A DNA stretch of 59,265 bases from Planctomycetota bacterium (GTDB lineage: Bacteria; Planctomycetota; UBA1135), in assembly GCA_024229395.1 (NCBI GenBank), contig JAAESM010000028.1, positions 1-59,265 on the forward strand, given 5' to 3'. Below, piece after piece: positions 46,036-55,552 of the stretch. Position 1 is the stretch's first letter. Every line of letters starts with the position of its first letter. The position numbers and the translations under genes are program-made. The notes beneath the pieces are model-generated. The model was not told the DNA's origin, made no database searches, and was given only the letters and a program-made list of their open reading frames with translations.

Positions 46036-46572
46036 ATGAGTAAAGATTCCCACATTGCACATGATGGTGCCGCCCATGACTTCATCGCCCTTGGCATCAA
46101 GGTGTTGGTGGTGTCGGATTCGCGCACTTTGGATACCGATAAGTCTGGCCAATACATCGAGCAATGCTGTCGCGATGCTGGTCATAGTTTCCTCGAGCGT
46201 AAGATCATCGCCGACGAAGCCGCCGAGATTTCCGCATGTGTAGCGGAGTGGAGCGCGTCGGCAGAAGTTGGTGTCGTGATCGTAACCGGCGGCACTGGAG
46301 TCACCCCGCGGGATGTCACGCCGGAAGCGGTGGAACCATTGTTCACCAAAGCCTTGGCTGGTTTCGGGGAGCTGTTCCGCATGTTGTCCTACAAGGACAT
46401 CGGTACTTCTTGCATTCAATCGCGCGCCACTGCCGGCATGGTTGATGATTGCATCGTGTTCGTGATCCCGGGATCCACGGGCGCATGTCGCTTGGGCATG
46501 GAGGAAATCATTCTTCCTCAATTGGATGCACGCACCAAACCGTGCTCCTTCGCCGGACTGCTGAACGGCTAG
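46036..46572 (+). CDS. moaB: Molybdenum cofactor biosynthesis protein MoaB/MogA-type
   Basis: A 178-residue protein of the MoaB/MogA family, which adenylates molybdopterin. The core VVIVTGGTGVTPRDVTPEAV and LLSYKDIGTSCIQSRATAGM, then VIPGSTGACRLGMEEIILPQ, is diagnostic. It is cytoplasmic. Its stop shares the CTAG bases with the convergent TatA/B-like gene (46569-46572). No other moa or moe gene is nearby. Confidence 0.92.
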   Translation: MSKDSHIAHDGAAHDFIALGIKVLVVSDSRTLDTDKSGQYIEQCCRDAGHSFLERKIIADEAAEISACVAEWSASAEVGVVIVTGGTGVTPRDVTPEAVEPLFTKALAGFGELFRMLSYKDIGTSCIQSRATAGMVDDCIVFVIPGSTGACRLGMEEIILPQLDARTKPCSFAGLLNG

Positions 46573-47090
46573 TCTTTCTTTTGGGCGGAGTCGTCGCCGG
46601 TGGGATCCTGGTCCGCATCAGCACCACAATCGCGGTCGGCGCCATCGGCGGTAGCGCTACCAACATCGCTGAGCCGTTCGCCGGTGACCCCGTCGATGTC
46701 ATTCATGTCATCGATCGGATCGCCGTCGGCAACCGTATCGGTGGGGGAGCTCCAGGCCTTGGTGGCATCTACCTCGACGTCTTGTGCATCTTCGGCGTCT
46801 GCCGATTTCTGTGACTCTTCCGGTGGCCACTTGGTCGGCTCAGGCCCAGCGAATGGATCCATGCCTTCCTTGAAGTCGTTGGCAATGTCCCGGATGCCGC
46901 CGGTCTCACTGCGGATGTCGCGCAAGGCATCTTCGAGTCCGGTCTCGCGCTTCAGGTCATTCAGCGAGCGCCGAAACCCGAACCACACGCGGCCAACCTG
47001 ACGCATGACTTCGGGCAGCTTGCCGCCGAAAAGCAGCAGGCCAACAAGCGCGGCAATGGTCAGCTCCGAGGGTCCGATGAAGGCAATCAT
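46569..47090 (-). CDS. TatA/TatB-like twin-arginine translocase component
   Basis: A 173-residue protein with an N-terminal membrane helix (SELTIAALVGLLLFGGKLPE) and an amphipathic helix (EVMRQVGRVWFGFRRSLND), the TatA/B hallmark including the FG-x-KLP loop. A long acidic tail of about 110 residues, rich in Asp, Glu and Ala, is unusual and may be unstructured. Whether it acts as TatA or TatB cannot be decided; tatC is not in the window. It follows lptD by three bases. Confidence 0.82.
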   Translation of the reverse strand: MIAFIGPSELTIAALVGLLLFGGKLPEVMRQVGRVWFGFRRSLNDLKRETGLEDALRDIRSETGGIRDIANDFKEGMDPFAGPEPTKWPPEESQKSADAEDAQDVEVDATKAWSSPTDTVADGDPIDDMNDIDGVTGERLSDVGSATADGADRDCGADADQDPTGDDSAQKKD

Positions 47091-47093
47091 GGC

Positions 47094-49577
47094 TCAGTTA
47101 AACCTTAGTTTAGCGAGATCCCGGCTACCGTAGGAGTCCATAAAGAAGCGTGGGCTCAAGTTGAAGTAGAAGCCGGTTTCGCCAGTGAACTGGATCTTGG
47201 TGTAGCCGACCTCGAAAAGGAAGTCGTGACCGTAGTACTGGGTGGCAAAGCCGGATCGCAGGCCCGCGTTGCCGTCGAAGTTCACCGACTGCTTGAAGCC
47301 GACACCCCATTGCTCGGTGAAGCGCAGCCCGCCAAAAACCGACCCAAGGGCAGCATCTTTGCTGGTGCGGTTGGTCTCGAAGTAGCTGGCGCCGTAGTAG
47401 AGGCTGCTGCTCGGAGCAATCATCAGGCGCGTGAAAATCTCCTCGGTTTCCGCCACCTCAAAATCGTGTCGCACGCGCGCATCCCAGCGCACACCGCGCA
47501 GGGTTTCACCATAACGGCCCGGCGTCCAGACCACGCGCAGTTCGGTCGGGCCGATACCAGCACTATGTTGGGCGCGCGGGAAGGGAGTGATTGGCGACTC
47601 CAGCAGGTTGGTGCCATCGGTGTACCAAGGCACCAGCATGTTCACGTCCAGCCAAGGCGAGGTTTCACCAGGAGCGTAGAAGAACTGACGCAGCGACATT
47701 TCTGCCACCTCGCCATCCACCACGATGTCATTGCCATCGAAATCGAGGATCACTCCGGTGGCTTCACGGTTTGCAGTTCGCTTGCGCAAACGCAGCTGCG
47801 GCAACACCTTATGGCGCCAGCCATCTTCATAACGCTTCTCCAGCACGATGCCCGTCTCGAAGAAAGCCTCGGTGTGGAGTTGCTCATCCTGCTCGGCACT
47901 GGCGGTATCGTCTTGCCACAAGGAGCCACTCAATCGCAGGCCTGGGCGCAGGAAAAAACCGCCGGTGTTCATGGGCAGGGCAGCCTCGCTCCACAAGCGC
48001 GCGCGGGTGCGGGTGATCTCCGGCAGCGAGCCGAAATCACTCCTGCGCGCTGAAACCAGGTCACGGTCACGCAGCTGGAACATGCCGACGTCGCCGCCCC
48101 ATTCAAAGTTCACTGGGCTGCTGCCAGAATGGCCGCCGAGGAATCCGGTGGGCACCTCAAACAGGCTGCTCGAATAGGCGTCGTAACCTAGGCGTGGCAG
48201 CACATCGAGGGATTGCTCGGCTGGATCAGGTGAACGGCCCAAGCCTTCGATGGGGGTATAGCCGACGTCATCCAAACGATAGGTAGCTTCGGCGACCAAG
48301 AAGGAGTTCTCACCACCGCGGCGCAAGTACAGACGCGACTCAGCATCGTCGTTGCGCTCCCATTCACGTCGGAAGAATTCAGGGTCGACCAGGGGATCAG
48401 AAGTGTAAGCCAGGTTGGCATCCAAGCGCCAAGCATCTGGGAGGCTCCAGCGATTGTGCCAACGAATACGCTGACGTACGTCGGAATCGCGACCAAGCGA
48501 AGCGCTCAGACTGTGCTTGTCATGGGCGCCGTCGTCGAGGTGGAACACATCTAAATACCCGGTGTAGTTCGGGCCGGTGGCCTCGGCGAAAAGACGCAAA
48601 GGGAAACCACGGCGCTCGCTATATGCAGGCGTGAGGTTCCAGTCGATGTTGAAGCGCCCGTCGTCGGATTTCAGCAAGCCACCGAATCGTGGCGTGACCG
48701 TATTGCCTAAGGCCCGCGACGAGTCAAAGGTGATTCCGCGGAAGCCCAGGAAGTTATCGCCAGGCGAGAAGTCAGGTGTGGGCACCGGCAATAGCGGGAC
48801 ACCCATGACCTGGAACCAACCTTCCGACGGGCGCCAGACGAAGTTGTTGTCATCGCTCCTTGTTGCGATCAGCTCACCGAAGAACACACTGTAGTGCGGT
48901 GGGCGTTCCAGGCAAGTCGACATTGTTGTGTCGATGGCGTGCAGGCTGCCGTCGGGATGCTCTTGAATCGAGACTGCCGACAAACGCATTGGCCAGCCGT
49001 TCGGCCCACCAGCACCAGGTGGAAAGTCCATCACGGCGGAAGTCGCCTCACTGCGTCCATCGGCGGGCCAGTCCTGCAAGCGATCGCATTGCATCAACAG
49101 GCCTTCGGCGGCGATTACCACGTGGCCATCGAGGCGGATTTCGCGGATCAACTTGTTGTCTTCCGGCAGACCCAGTTCGGTCAAGATGCGGCGACTCCAA
49201 AGACCACCGAAGAAGGTGTCATCGCCCTTGGCGATCGGCACGGCATCTTGTGCAGAGCCATCGTTACCCTCAGCGGTGGGGTCCATTGCCTGCGAGCCAT
49301 CGGCCAACGACTCACCGGCATCTTCGGGCTTGTCCTTTTTCAGTCCGACCAGCTTGCGGTACTCGGCGGCATCGAACCAGATCGTGGCGCTATCGGCGCG
49401 CAGTTGCAGGTCGGGGCCAACCAAAGTGATCTGCTCGATTCGATAGACCATGGCGTCGCCTTCTTCCTTCGAATCGATGGCTTGCGTGGTCAACTTATAG
49501 CCCTGCTGTGGTGCGACCGGCGGTGGCACTGGATCTTGCGCGAAGGCAAGCAGCAAGCAGCAGAAGGTGGACAGCAT
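47094..49577 (-). CDS. lptD: LPS-assembly outer-membrane protein LptD-like
   Basis: An 827-residue protein with a signal peptide (MLSTFCCLLLAFA), a beta-jellyroll OstA-like N-domain (YRIEQITLVGPDLQLRADSA) and a long beta-barrel rich in alternating aromatic residues (VFGGLRFTEQWGVGFKQSVN). The plug-entry segment PHYSVFFGELIATRSDDNNF with GVPLLPVPTP is LptD-like. It would insert LPS into the outer leaflet. The LptE partner is not recognised. It follows the LptC/LptA-like gene directly (TAG then ATG). Confidence 0.8.
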   Translation of the reverse strand: MLSTFCCLLLAFAQDPVPPPVAPQQGYKLTTQAIDSKEEGDAMVYRIEQITLVGPDLQLRADSATIWFDAAEYRKLVGLKKDKPEDAGESLADGSQAMDPTAEGNDGSAQDAVPIAKGDDTFFGGLWSRRILTELGLPEDNKLIREIRLDGHVVIAAEGLLMQCDRLQDWPADGRSEATSAVMDFPPGAGGPNGWPMRLSAVSIQEHPDGSLHAIDTTMSTCLERPPHYSVFFGELIATRSDDNNFVWRPSEGWFQVMGVPLLPVPTPDFSPGDNFLGFRGITFDSSRALGNTVTPRFGGLLKSDDGRFNIDWNLTPAYSERRGFPLRLFAEATGPNYTGYLDVFHLDDGAHDKHSLSASLGRDSDVRQRIRWHNRWSLPDAWRLDANLAYTSDPLVDPEFFRREWERNDDAESRLYLRRGGENSFLVAEATYRLDDVGYTPIEGLGRSPDPAEQSLDVLPRLGYDAYSSSLFEVPTGFLGGHSGSSPVNFEWGGDVGMFQLRDRDLVSARRSDFGSLPEITRTRARLWSEAALPMNTGGFFLRPGLRLSGSLWQDDTASAEQDEQLHTEAFFETGIVLEKRYEDGWRHKVLPQLRLRKRTANREATGVILDFDGNDIVVDGEVAEMSLRQFFYAPGETSPWLDVNMLVPWYTDGTNLLESPITPFPRAQHSAGIGPTELRVVWTPGRYGETLRGVRWDARVRHDFEVAETEEIFTRLMIAPSSSLYYGASYFETNRTSKDAALGSVFGGLRFTEQWGVGFKQSVNFDGNAGLRSGFATQYYGHDFLFEVGYTKIQFTGETGFYFNLSPRFFMDSYGSRDLAKLRFN

Positions 49578-51977
49578 CTAGTCGGTTTCGAATTCAGCGC
49601 CGCGCGAATCGAACAATCCGGAATCCAGGTTGTAGCGCAACCAATCGCCGACCATGCGTCGACCATCTGCGGCACGTAATCGGGCAGGGGAATCCTTGGC
49701 GCCAATCGAAGTGATAGTACTCGCGCGAGTGTCCATTTCGATACGCGGGCCGCGCGCTTCCACGGCGTCATGTTGCAGCAAGGCATTGCCGACGAGCACC
49801 AACACATGTTGCGCTAGATCCACGCGTGTCCAATCGACGCGATCCGCCGATCCGGTGAGTTCGTTGGAAAGGAAACGGGCCTCACCTTCGGCCCATCCGG
49901 AGTTCTCGCTGAACTCCAAGCGTGCGCCATAAAGTTCTGCCGGGGCTTCCTTGTCCTTGCCTTGATAGGAAGCGAAGGCCTGTCGTTCGATCGCCATGCG
50001 GCCGTCGGAGTGGTAACGCAAGACCTCGCCGCGACCACGGAAGGCGGCGCCGTTCTCAAGCGCTCCTTCTAGCCACGCGGTCTCGTTTTTGCCGCCGCGG
50101 AATCGATCGCCGGCTTGCAGCTCGAGTCGGTCATTAGGAACCAAGATGGCTCGCGCTCCCTCGCCTTTCATCGCCCCGCCAAGGCGCACGTTATCCACCA
50201 GCTCCCAAGTTCCACTCGCGGCGTCTTGGCGAATCTGATCGGCATAGACCAGTACGCGGTCACCACTAAGGTGCAAGGCCGCTGCCGGCAGGCTGACCAT
50301 GGGTGCTTGCAACACTTCGACTTGCACGCCATCCCAAACCAACAAGCCACAGTCCAGTTCAGCGGTGTGCTCATCAAGCTGATAAGTGCCAGTCACGCGC
50401 TTGCCTTTGGCTGGGTCGCCGGTCATCTGGAAGGATTTGTCGCCAGTCTGCAGAAGGTGTTCACCCATCAAGGTGCGCCCTTCATAGATCACTTCCAGGT
50501 TGCCGTCGGCGGTGGTGCGACGCACATCCGGTTGCAATGAAGTTGCGCCGGCTTCCATCTTCGATTCGAAACTGTTGCCGCGCGCGAGCAACGGTTTGCT
50601 GTCGATGTTTGCCTTGGCTTGGAAGGTAGCGTCGGTCTCGACCAAACCATCTTCGGTGAAGTGAATCGCTGGGCTGCGCAACCATTCGACATCGGTCTCA
50701 TGAGGGCGCAACTCCGCATTGCCGGTCAACCACCAGTTGCCTTGGCGATCGCTTTCCAGCAGGTCTGAGATGCCACTGCCATCGACTCCCACGGCCGTGA
50801 CCGAACCGCCGACTAACCATTTCTCGGGAGCCAGCTCTGCCCAATCGCCCTTCAAGGTTCCGCGCTCATGCTTGGCGACGACCTTGTCTTCGAGGCGAAC
50901 CGAATCGGTAGAAGGGGCGTAACGACCGAAGCCGTCGGCCGACGCCCACTCGAAGGAGCGGTCATGCGGCTCGACCGTCACTGGGCCGAGCACCGTCAGA
51001 TTCTGAAGATTGCCGGTCTCATCCCATGCCACGATCGAAGAGGTTCCAAGCATGTGTAGCGTATCGCCAGTCCAATCGGTCGGGCCGTCCGCGGTGGCAC
51101 GGTGCGGACGCCATGAGCCTTCCTCGTTCGGAAGCAACTCGAGTGTTAGGTCCTTGGTCAACAAGGTGCCGGGCATGATCGACTCGGCTGGGAACCATGA
51201 TTGCACTTGATCGATCGCATACAGCTCCAGGCGATAGCCACCATCTTCGCCAGGGAAGAACGCGCCAGGGCCATCGCACTCGCCGCGATAGACCACACCA
51301 TCTTCTCCACGGATCTTCCAACTCAACACGCCATCCAGCGGTTGAAATTCCACGCGCGAAACATTCGGGTCGAAGAACAAGTCCGCGCCTTCCAAGCGCA
51401 AGTTTCCCGACGTCATCGTGAACGGTCCACGCCCAAAAACTTGATCCGTCTCTGGATCCAGATCCGCATGTGCAGTCTCCAAAACCAACGCACGCCCTTC
51501 GGTGAAGTCAGGCATGGTGAGCACCGGTTGCTCAAGCTGCCACAACTTCTCCATACTGAAGGTGAAGCGATCCGCTTTTTCGTCGAGCGGCATCCAAGCC
51601 TTAGGCGAGACCACGGTGAATGCTGTGCGCACAGGTTTACCGGGTTCGGCTTCCAGCGAGTCGATCCGGGTATCAGTCATCGACACGCCATCCGCGAGTG
51701 GTGACGGATCGACGCCATTCACATGGAATCGCGGAACATAAACCGTGGTGCCAGTGAGTTGCGGCACGCGTTTCTCCGCAAGGATGCTGATGGGACCACG
51801 GAAGGCGGTGTACACCTTGCCGACACCACTCATATTTTGACTGAAGCCTTCCGGGCTAAGCTCGGCGGTCTCGCTGACCAAGGCCACTGCACGCGCATGC
51901 TGGAACATGTCCAAGCCAACTAAGCCAAGAATCACGGCGGCACCTGCAAGGCCGGCAACACGAAGGCTACGGTTCAA
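49578..51977 (-). CDS. Very long LptC/LptA-like OstA-fold protein
   Basis: A 799-residue protein starting at TTG 51977 with one N-terminal anchor (VAGLAGAAVILGLVGLDMFQ) and then many beta-strand repeats of the LptC/LptA/OstA kind, for example FRGKGEVLRYHSDG-like and GRTLMGEHLLQTGDKSFQMT segments. In E. coli LptC is 191 and LptA 185 residues, so this one protein may provide both, forming the periplasmic bridge. Its start overlaps the kdsC stop (TTGA), and lptD follows without a gap. No LptB, LptF or LptG is in the window. Confidence 0.65.
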   Translation of the reverse strand: MNRSLRVAGLAGAAVILGLVGLDMFQHARAVALVSETAELSPEGFSQNMSGVGKVYTAFRGPISILAEKRVPQLTGTTVYVPRFHVNGVDPSPLADGVSMTDTRIDSLEAEPGKPVRTAFTVVSPKAWMPLDEKADRFTFSMEKLWQLEQPVLTMPDFTEGRALVLETAHADLDPETDQVFGRGPFTMTSGNLRLEGADLFFDPNVSRVEFQPLDGVLSWKIRGEDGVVYRGECDGPGAFFPGEDGGYRLELYAIDQVQSWFPAESIMPGTLLTKDLTLELLPNEEGSWRPHRATADGPTDWTGDTLHMLGTSSIVAWDETGNLQNLTVLGPVTVEPHDRSFEWASADGFGRYAPSTDSVRLEDKVVAKHERGTLKGDWAELAPEKWLVGGSVTAVGVDGSGISDLLESDRQGNWWLTGNAELRPHETDVEWLRSPAIHFTEDGLVETDATFQAKANIDSKPLLARGNSFESKMEAGATSLQPDVRRTTADGNLEVIYEGRTLMGEHLLQTGDKSFQMTGDPAKGKRVTGTYQLDEHTAELDCGLLVWDGVQVEVLQAPMVSLPAAALHLSGDRVLVYADQIRQDAASGTWELVDNVRLGGAMKGEGARAILVPNDRLELQAGDRFRGGKNETAWLEGALENGAAFRGRGEVLRYHSDGRMAIERQAFASYQGKDKEAPAELYGARLEFSENSGWAEGEARFLSNELTGSADRVDWTRVDLAQHVLVLVGNALLQHDAVEARGPRIEMDTRASTITSIGAKDSPARLRAADGRRMVGDWLRYNLDSGLFDSRGAEFETD

Positions 51978-52489
51978 GAGAGGCGAGCGCTTTTGTGCGC
52001 AGCGATGAGCAAGTCGCAGACTTCACGAACCGCGCCCTGGCCGGCAGAAGCTCGCGTTACCCAATCCGCATGGCTGCGCACTTCATTGACTGCGCTTGGC
52101 GGTGCGAAACAAAGACCGGCTTCCTTGAACATGGCAAGGTCTGGAAGGTCATCACCAATGGCGGCAACCTGTTCGGGGCTCAAACCGCGATCGGCAATCA
52201 ACTTGCGGATCAACGGCGCCTTGTCGAGTGATCCAAGGTGGATCTCTTCGATTCCAAGGCGACGCGCACGATGCTCCACCGAAGGGTTCTTGCGACCACT
52301 GATCACCGCCACTTCGACTTCGGCGCGCAACAGGCGCACGATGCCTAGTCCATCAAGGATAGAGAATGTGGTGCTCTCGGTTCCGTCGGCGTGAACGGTG
52401 ATGCGGCCGTCGGTCCAGACACCATCGATGTCCGACACGAACAACTTGATCTGTGCTGCACGTTCCAACAATGCACTTGGGAAAGTCAA
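51974..52489 (-). CDS. kdsC: KDO-8-phosphate phosphatase KdsC
   Basis: A 171-residue HAD phosphatase that makes free KDO for LPS. The nucleophile motif KLFVSDIDGVWTDG, then VAVISGRKNPSVEHRARRLG and the metal motif IGDDLPDLAMFKEAG, match KdsC. The start is TTG 52489 overlapping the kdsD stop (TTGA), and the stop overlaps the LptC/A-like start in the same way. The cap domain is absent, as in all KdsC. Confidence 0.93.
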   Translation of the reverse strand: MTFPSALLERAAQIKLFVSDIDGVWTDGRITVHADGTESTTFSILDGLGIVRLLRAEVEVAVISGRKNPSVEHRARRLGIEEIHLGSLDKAPLIRKLIADRGLSPEQVAAIGDDLPDLAMFKEAGLCFAPPSAVNEVRSHADWVTRASAGQGAVREVCDLLIAAHKSARLS

Positions 52490-53472
52490 ATCCGAACCTC
52501 CAGTAAATCTTGGACATCAACGAGACCAACGACACGATTGCCTTGCGCGGCGACCACGGGCATCTGGTCGACATGAGTATCCTTGAATAGGCGCAAGACC
52601 TCGCCGACGAGTTGGTCCTCACGAACATGGCGTGGGTCAGCGGCCATGTGATCGGCAATGCTTTCTTCGAGTGGCAAGCTGCCGGTCTCGGCGAGGCGAC
52701 GCAAGTCTCCATCAGTGAAGATGCCGGCCAAGTCACCAGCGTCATCGGTGACCAACGCGGCACCAGGTCGGCCGGGCGTGCGGGTCATGACAGTGAGAAC
52801 TTCGCGAACGCTACTGGTTGTGGCCACCAACGGAAGTTGTTCACCGACGCGCATCATCTCTCCGACCTTCATCAAGGACTTGCCTAGCGAACCGGCCGGG
52901 TGATAGCGCGCGAACTCCTCGCGAGTGAAGTCGCGGCCCTCCAGCACCGCCATCGACAGCGCATCTCCGAGTGCGAGCATTAAGGTAGTGCTCACGGTCG
53001 GCGCCAGGCCAAGTGGACAGGCCTCGGGTACGTCGCCAAGCTCGAGCACTAAGTCGGCGTGTTTACCTAAAGCCGAGTCTGCCGAGCCGCACATGGCAAT
53101 GACCTGGGCGCCGATCGCCTTGACGGCTGGCAGCAGTTGCACGACCTCGCGGGTGGCACCACTCTTGGATAGTGCCAATAGGACATCTTCGGGGCGCAGG
53201 CGACCAAGGTCACCATGGAGCGCTTCGCCGGGATGCAAGTACAGACTTGGCGTGCCGGTGCTGGCCAAGGTTGCCGAGATCTTCTGGCCGACGATGCCAG
53301 CTTTGCCCATGCCACTTACCACCACGCGCCCTTGGCAGCGCAGGATCTGTTCGCAGGCGGCACCGAACGAGGGTCCAACTCTGCCGGAAAGGGCTGAGAG
53401 GGCCTCCGCCTCGAGGCGCAGAACTTCGAGACCGCGGGCAAGCGCGCGTGGAGCATCAAAAACCATCGGCAT
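52486..53472 (-). CDS. kdsD: Arabinose 5-phosphate isomerase KdsD
   Basis: A 328-residue sugar isomerase feeding KDO synthesis. The SIS domain carries VVSGMGKAGIVGQKISATLA, then LHPGEALHGDLGRLRPEDVL and LALSKSGATREVVQLLPAVK; the C-terminal half has two CBS domains, including TDGDLRRLAETG and DQMPVVAAQGNRVVGLVDVQ. Length is normal. It starts the four-gene LPS operon and is divergent from the M50 protease gene (78-base gap). Confidence 0.95.
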   Translation of the reverse strand: MPMVFDAPRALARGLEVLRLEAEALSALSGRVGPSFGAACEQILRCQGRVVVSGMGKAGIVGQKISATLASTGTPSLYLHPGEALHGDLGRLRPEDVLLALSKSGATREVVQLLPAVKAIGAQVIAMCGSADSALGKHADLVLELGDVPEACPLGLAPTVSTTLMLALGDALSMAVLEGRDFTREEFARYHPAGSLGKSLMKVGEMMRVGEQLPLVATTSSVREVLTVMTRTPGRPGAALVTDDAGDLAGIFTDGDLRRLAETGSLPLEESIADHMAADPRHVREDQLVGEVLRLFKDTHVDQMPVVAAQGNRVVGLVDVQDLLEVRI

Positions 53473-53550
53473 TGGCGTTTAGGGGGTGGGAAAGCCCACA
53501 CCCGGGCTTATTGTAGGAGAAGCAAGGCCGTGGGAGAATGCGGCAGCCCT

Positions 53551-54222
53551 ATGGATCCATTCACACTCATTGGCGGAATCGTAATCGTGGTATTCGGCAT
53601 CACGACGCACGAGGCTGCGCATGCCTTCGTGGCTGATCGCTTGGGCGACCCGACCGCACGCAAGATGGGTAGGATCACGCTTAACCCATTGCCCCACATT
53701 GACTTATATCAAACCATCATCATTCCATTAGTGATGTTTTTCACCGTCGGATGGGTGTTTGGTGGTGCAAAACCAGTGCCGGTACAGCTCCATCGCATGC
53801 GCAATCCGATGCGTTCGATGGCCTTTGTGGCCATTGCGGGTCCGGCAAGCAACTTCCTGCAGGCCCTGCTGTGGGGCGCCGTTTTGAGCATTTTCCTGCA
53901 CACTGGGATGTGGACACCGGAATCTAAGGGCGTCACCGTGCTCCAAATCGGTATTTTCGCCAATGTCCTGTTGATGGTCTTTAACCTCATGCCGGTGCCG
54001 CCGCTGGATGGTTCGCGCGTGGTGATGTACTTCCTCAAGGGAGATGCGCGCCGCACATACATGAGCATGGAGCGCTACGGAATCATGATTCTGATCGGCT
54101 TATTGCTATTCGTTCCAGGGTTCCGTGAGTTGCTGTGGTTCGGCATCTTTTACGCCGGTAAACTTGTGGCGACTTTGGTTCAGTTGCCAGACTATGTCAG
54201 CTGGGCACCACCACTTGGTTAG
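53551..54222 (+). CDS. Site-2 protease-like M50 metallopeptidase
   Basis: A 223-residue membrane peptidase with the zinc motif GITTHEAAHAFVADRLGDPT (HExxH) and the second metal motif NLMPVPPLDGSRVVMYFL in later membrane helices. At least four hydrophobic stretches are visible. It lacks PDZ and CBS domains, like many compact M50 proteins. ATG 53551 is chosen because the family begins just before the first helix; the frame is open to 53530. scpA follows five bases later. Confidence 0.9.
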   Translation: MDPFTLIGGIVIVVFGITTHEAAHAFVADRLGDPTARKMGRITLNPLPHIDLYQTIIIPLVMFFTVGWVFGGAKPVPVQLHRMRNPMRSMAFVAIAGPASNFLQALLWGAVLSIFLHTGMWTPESKGVTVLQIGIFANVLLMVFNLMPVPPLDGSRVVMYFLKGDARRTYMSMERYGIMILIGLLLFVPGFRELLWFGIFYAGKLVATLVQLPDYVSWAPPLG

Positions 54223-54227
54223 CCTCA

Positions 54228-55166
54228 ATGATTGAGCCCGTCGACCCAGAACTTCTGCCCCCATCCCGCCCTCATCCGGCTGGAGAGGATAGTGCAAATG
54301 TTGATGAGTCGGCTTCAGCCAAGCCTGCCTTCACCGTGCAGCTTGATCGCGTGTTCTTCGGACCGCTCGATCTTCTCCTGCAGCTAGTCCGCGACAAGGA
54401 ACTGGAGATCCACGTGGTCTCCCTGGCCGATGTCTGCGACGCCTACTGCAGCTTTGTCCGCGACCTAAAAGATGTCGATGTCGACGAAGCCGCCGATTAC
54501 TTGGTGATTGCGGCAACACTGCTGTCGATCAAGAGTCGCTCCTTGCTGCCGCAGGAAGAAATCCAAGCTGACGAGGATCCATTCGATCCCGGCGAGGAAC
54601 TGGTCCAGCAGCTGATGGCCTATAAGGAGTTGCGTCGAGTTGCCGGCGAGCTTCAAGATGCCTGGGATCGCCGCGGTCGCATGATGGCTGCCGGTGGTCG
54701 TTGGTTGGGCAAGGCCGATGAGCCAGAGCCCCCTGAAGAGGATGAGAACAACTGGGACCTAGGCGATGTCTCCATCTGGGACCTGCTCAAGGTCTTCACT
54801 CGCCTCGAAGCCGAGACCGGTTTCATGCGTCCACACCATGTCCGCCCGGTCGGCAAACCATTGCGCGCGTACGTGGAAGACCTGTGGCACAAGGTGCAGC
54901 AAGTCGCCGAGACCAGCCTGCGCACCATCCTCAAGGAAGACGGCATTTCGCGTGCCGACGCCGCCTACTATCTTGTCGCTTTGTTGGAGCTGGCTAAGCA
55001 GCAGCAGATCGACATCAAGCAGGAGGCACCCTTCGCCGACGTACTCGTGAAGCACCGCGCCGAAGCCGGCGTCCTGCATCTCGAGGATATCGACGAGACC
55101 TTCGATCGTAAGCACGACGAGTTCGACCCGGAGTTGGGCGAACTAATCGGCGACGATCCGCTGTAA
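54228..55166 (+). CDS. scpA: Chromosome segregation and condensation protein ScpA
   Basis: A 312-residue kleisin that binds SMC and ScpB. The N-terminal helical pattern FFGPLDLLLQLVRDKELEIH and YLVIAATLLSIKSRSLLPQE, and the C-terminal winged-helix region VALLELAKQQQIDIKQEAPF, are typical. A 35-residue N-terminal extension and a long acidic middle precede the winged helix. scpB and smc are not in the window. Confidence 0.93.
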   Translation: MIEPVDPELLPPSRPHPAGEDSANVDESASAKPAFTVQLDRVFFGPLDLLLQLVRDKELEIHVVSLADVCDAYCSFVRDLKDVDVDEAADYLVIAATLLSIKSRSLLPQEEIQADEDPFDPGEELVQQLMAYKELRRVAGELQDAWDRRGRMMAAGGRWLGKADEPEPPEEDENNWDLGDVSIWDLLKVFTRLEAETGFMRPHHVRPVGKPLRAYVEDLWHKVQQVAETSLRTILKEDGISRADAAYYLVALLELAKQQQIDIKQEAPFADVLVKHRAEAGVLHLEDIDETFDRKHDEFDPELGELIGDDPL

Positions 55167-55185
55167 TCACAACGAGATAGAAAAA

Positions 55186-55509
55186 ATGTCGAACGCAATC
55201 GATGTCACTGACGAGACCTTCGAAACCGAAGTTCTCCAGTCCGAAACTCCCGTCCTTGTTGATTTCTGGGCACCTTGGTGTGGTCCATGTAAGGCAATGG
55301 GCCCAGCAGTCGATCAGCTCGCCGGCGAGACCGCAGGCAAGCTCAAGGTCGTAAAGCACAACACGCAAGATGACCCTGGCACCGCCAGCACGCTTGGCGT
55401 GATGGGCATCCCATGTTTCATCGTGTTCAAGGGCGGCGAAGAAGTCGCACGCAACGCAGGCATGATGAACTACGACCAGTTCAAGGCCTTCGTCGAGCCA
55501 CACATTTAG
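55186..55509 (+). CDS. trxA: Thioredoxin
   Basis: A 107-residue thioredoxin with the active site FWAPWCGPCKAMGP, the cis-Pro loop GVMGIPCFIVFKGG, and the N-terminal ETFETEVLQSETPVLVDF. It is cytoplasmic and reduces protein disulfides. An extra cysteine precedes the Phe-Ile after the cis-Pro. It lies 19 bases after scpA. Confidence 0.95.
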   Translation: MSNAIDVTDETFETEVLQSETPVLVDFWAPWCGPCKAMGPAVDQLAGETAGKLKVVKHNTQDDPGTASTLGVMGIPCFIVFKGGEEVARNAGMMNYDQFKAFVEPHI

Positions 55510-55552
55510 GCCCGCTGGCGAAAGCCCGCGCCTTTCTCTATAGCCGATCGTT

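Noticed and set aside
47226..48053. A 275-codon open frame on the plus strand opposite lptD.
   Set aside because: No domain, no start context, and it mirrors the LptD coding strand.
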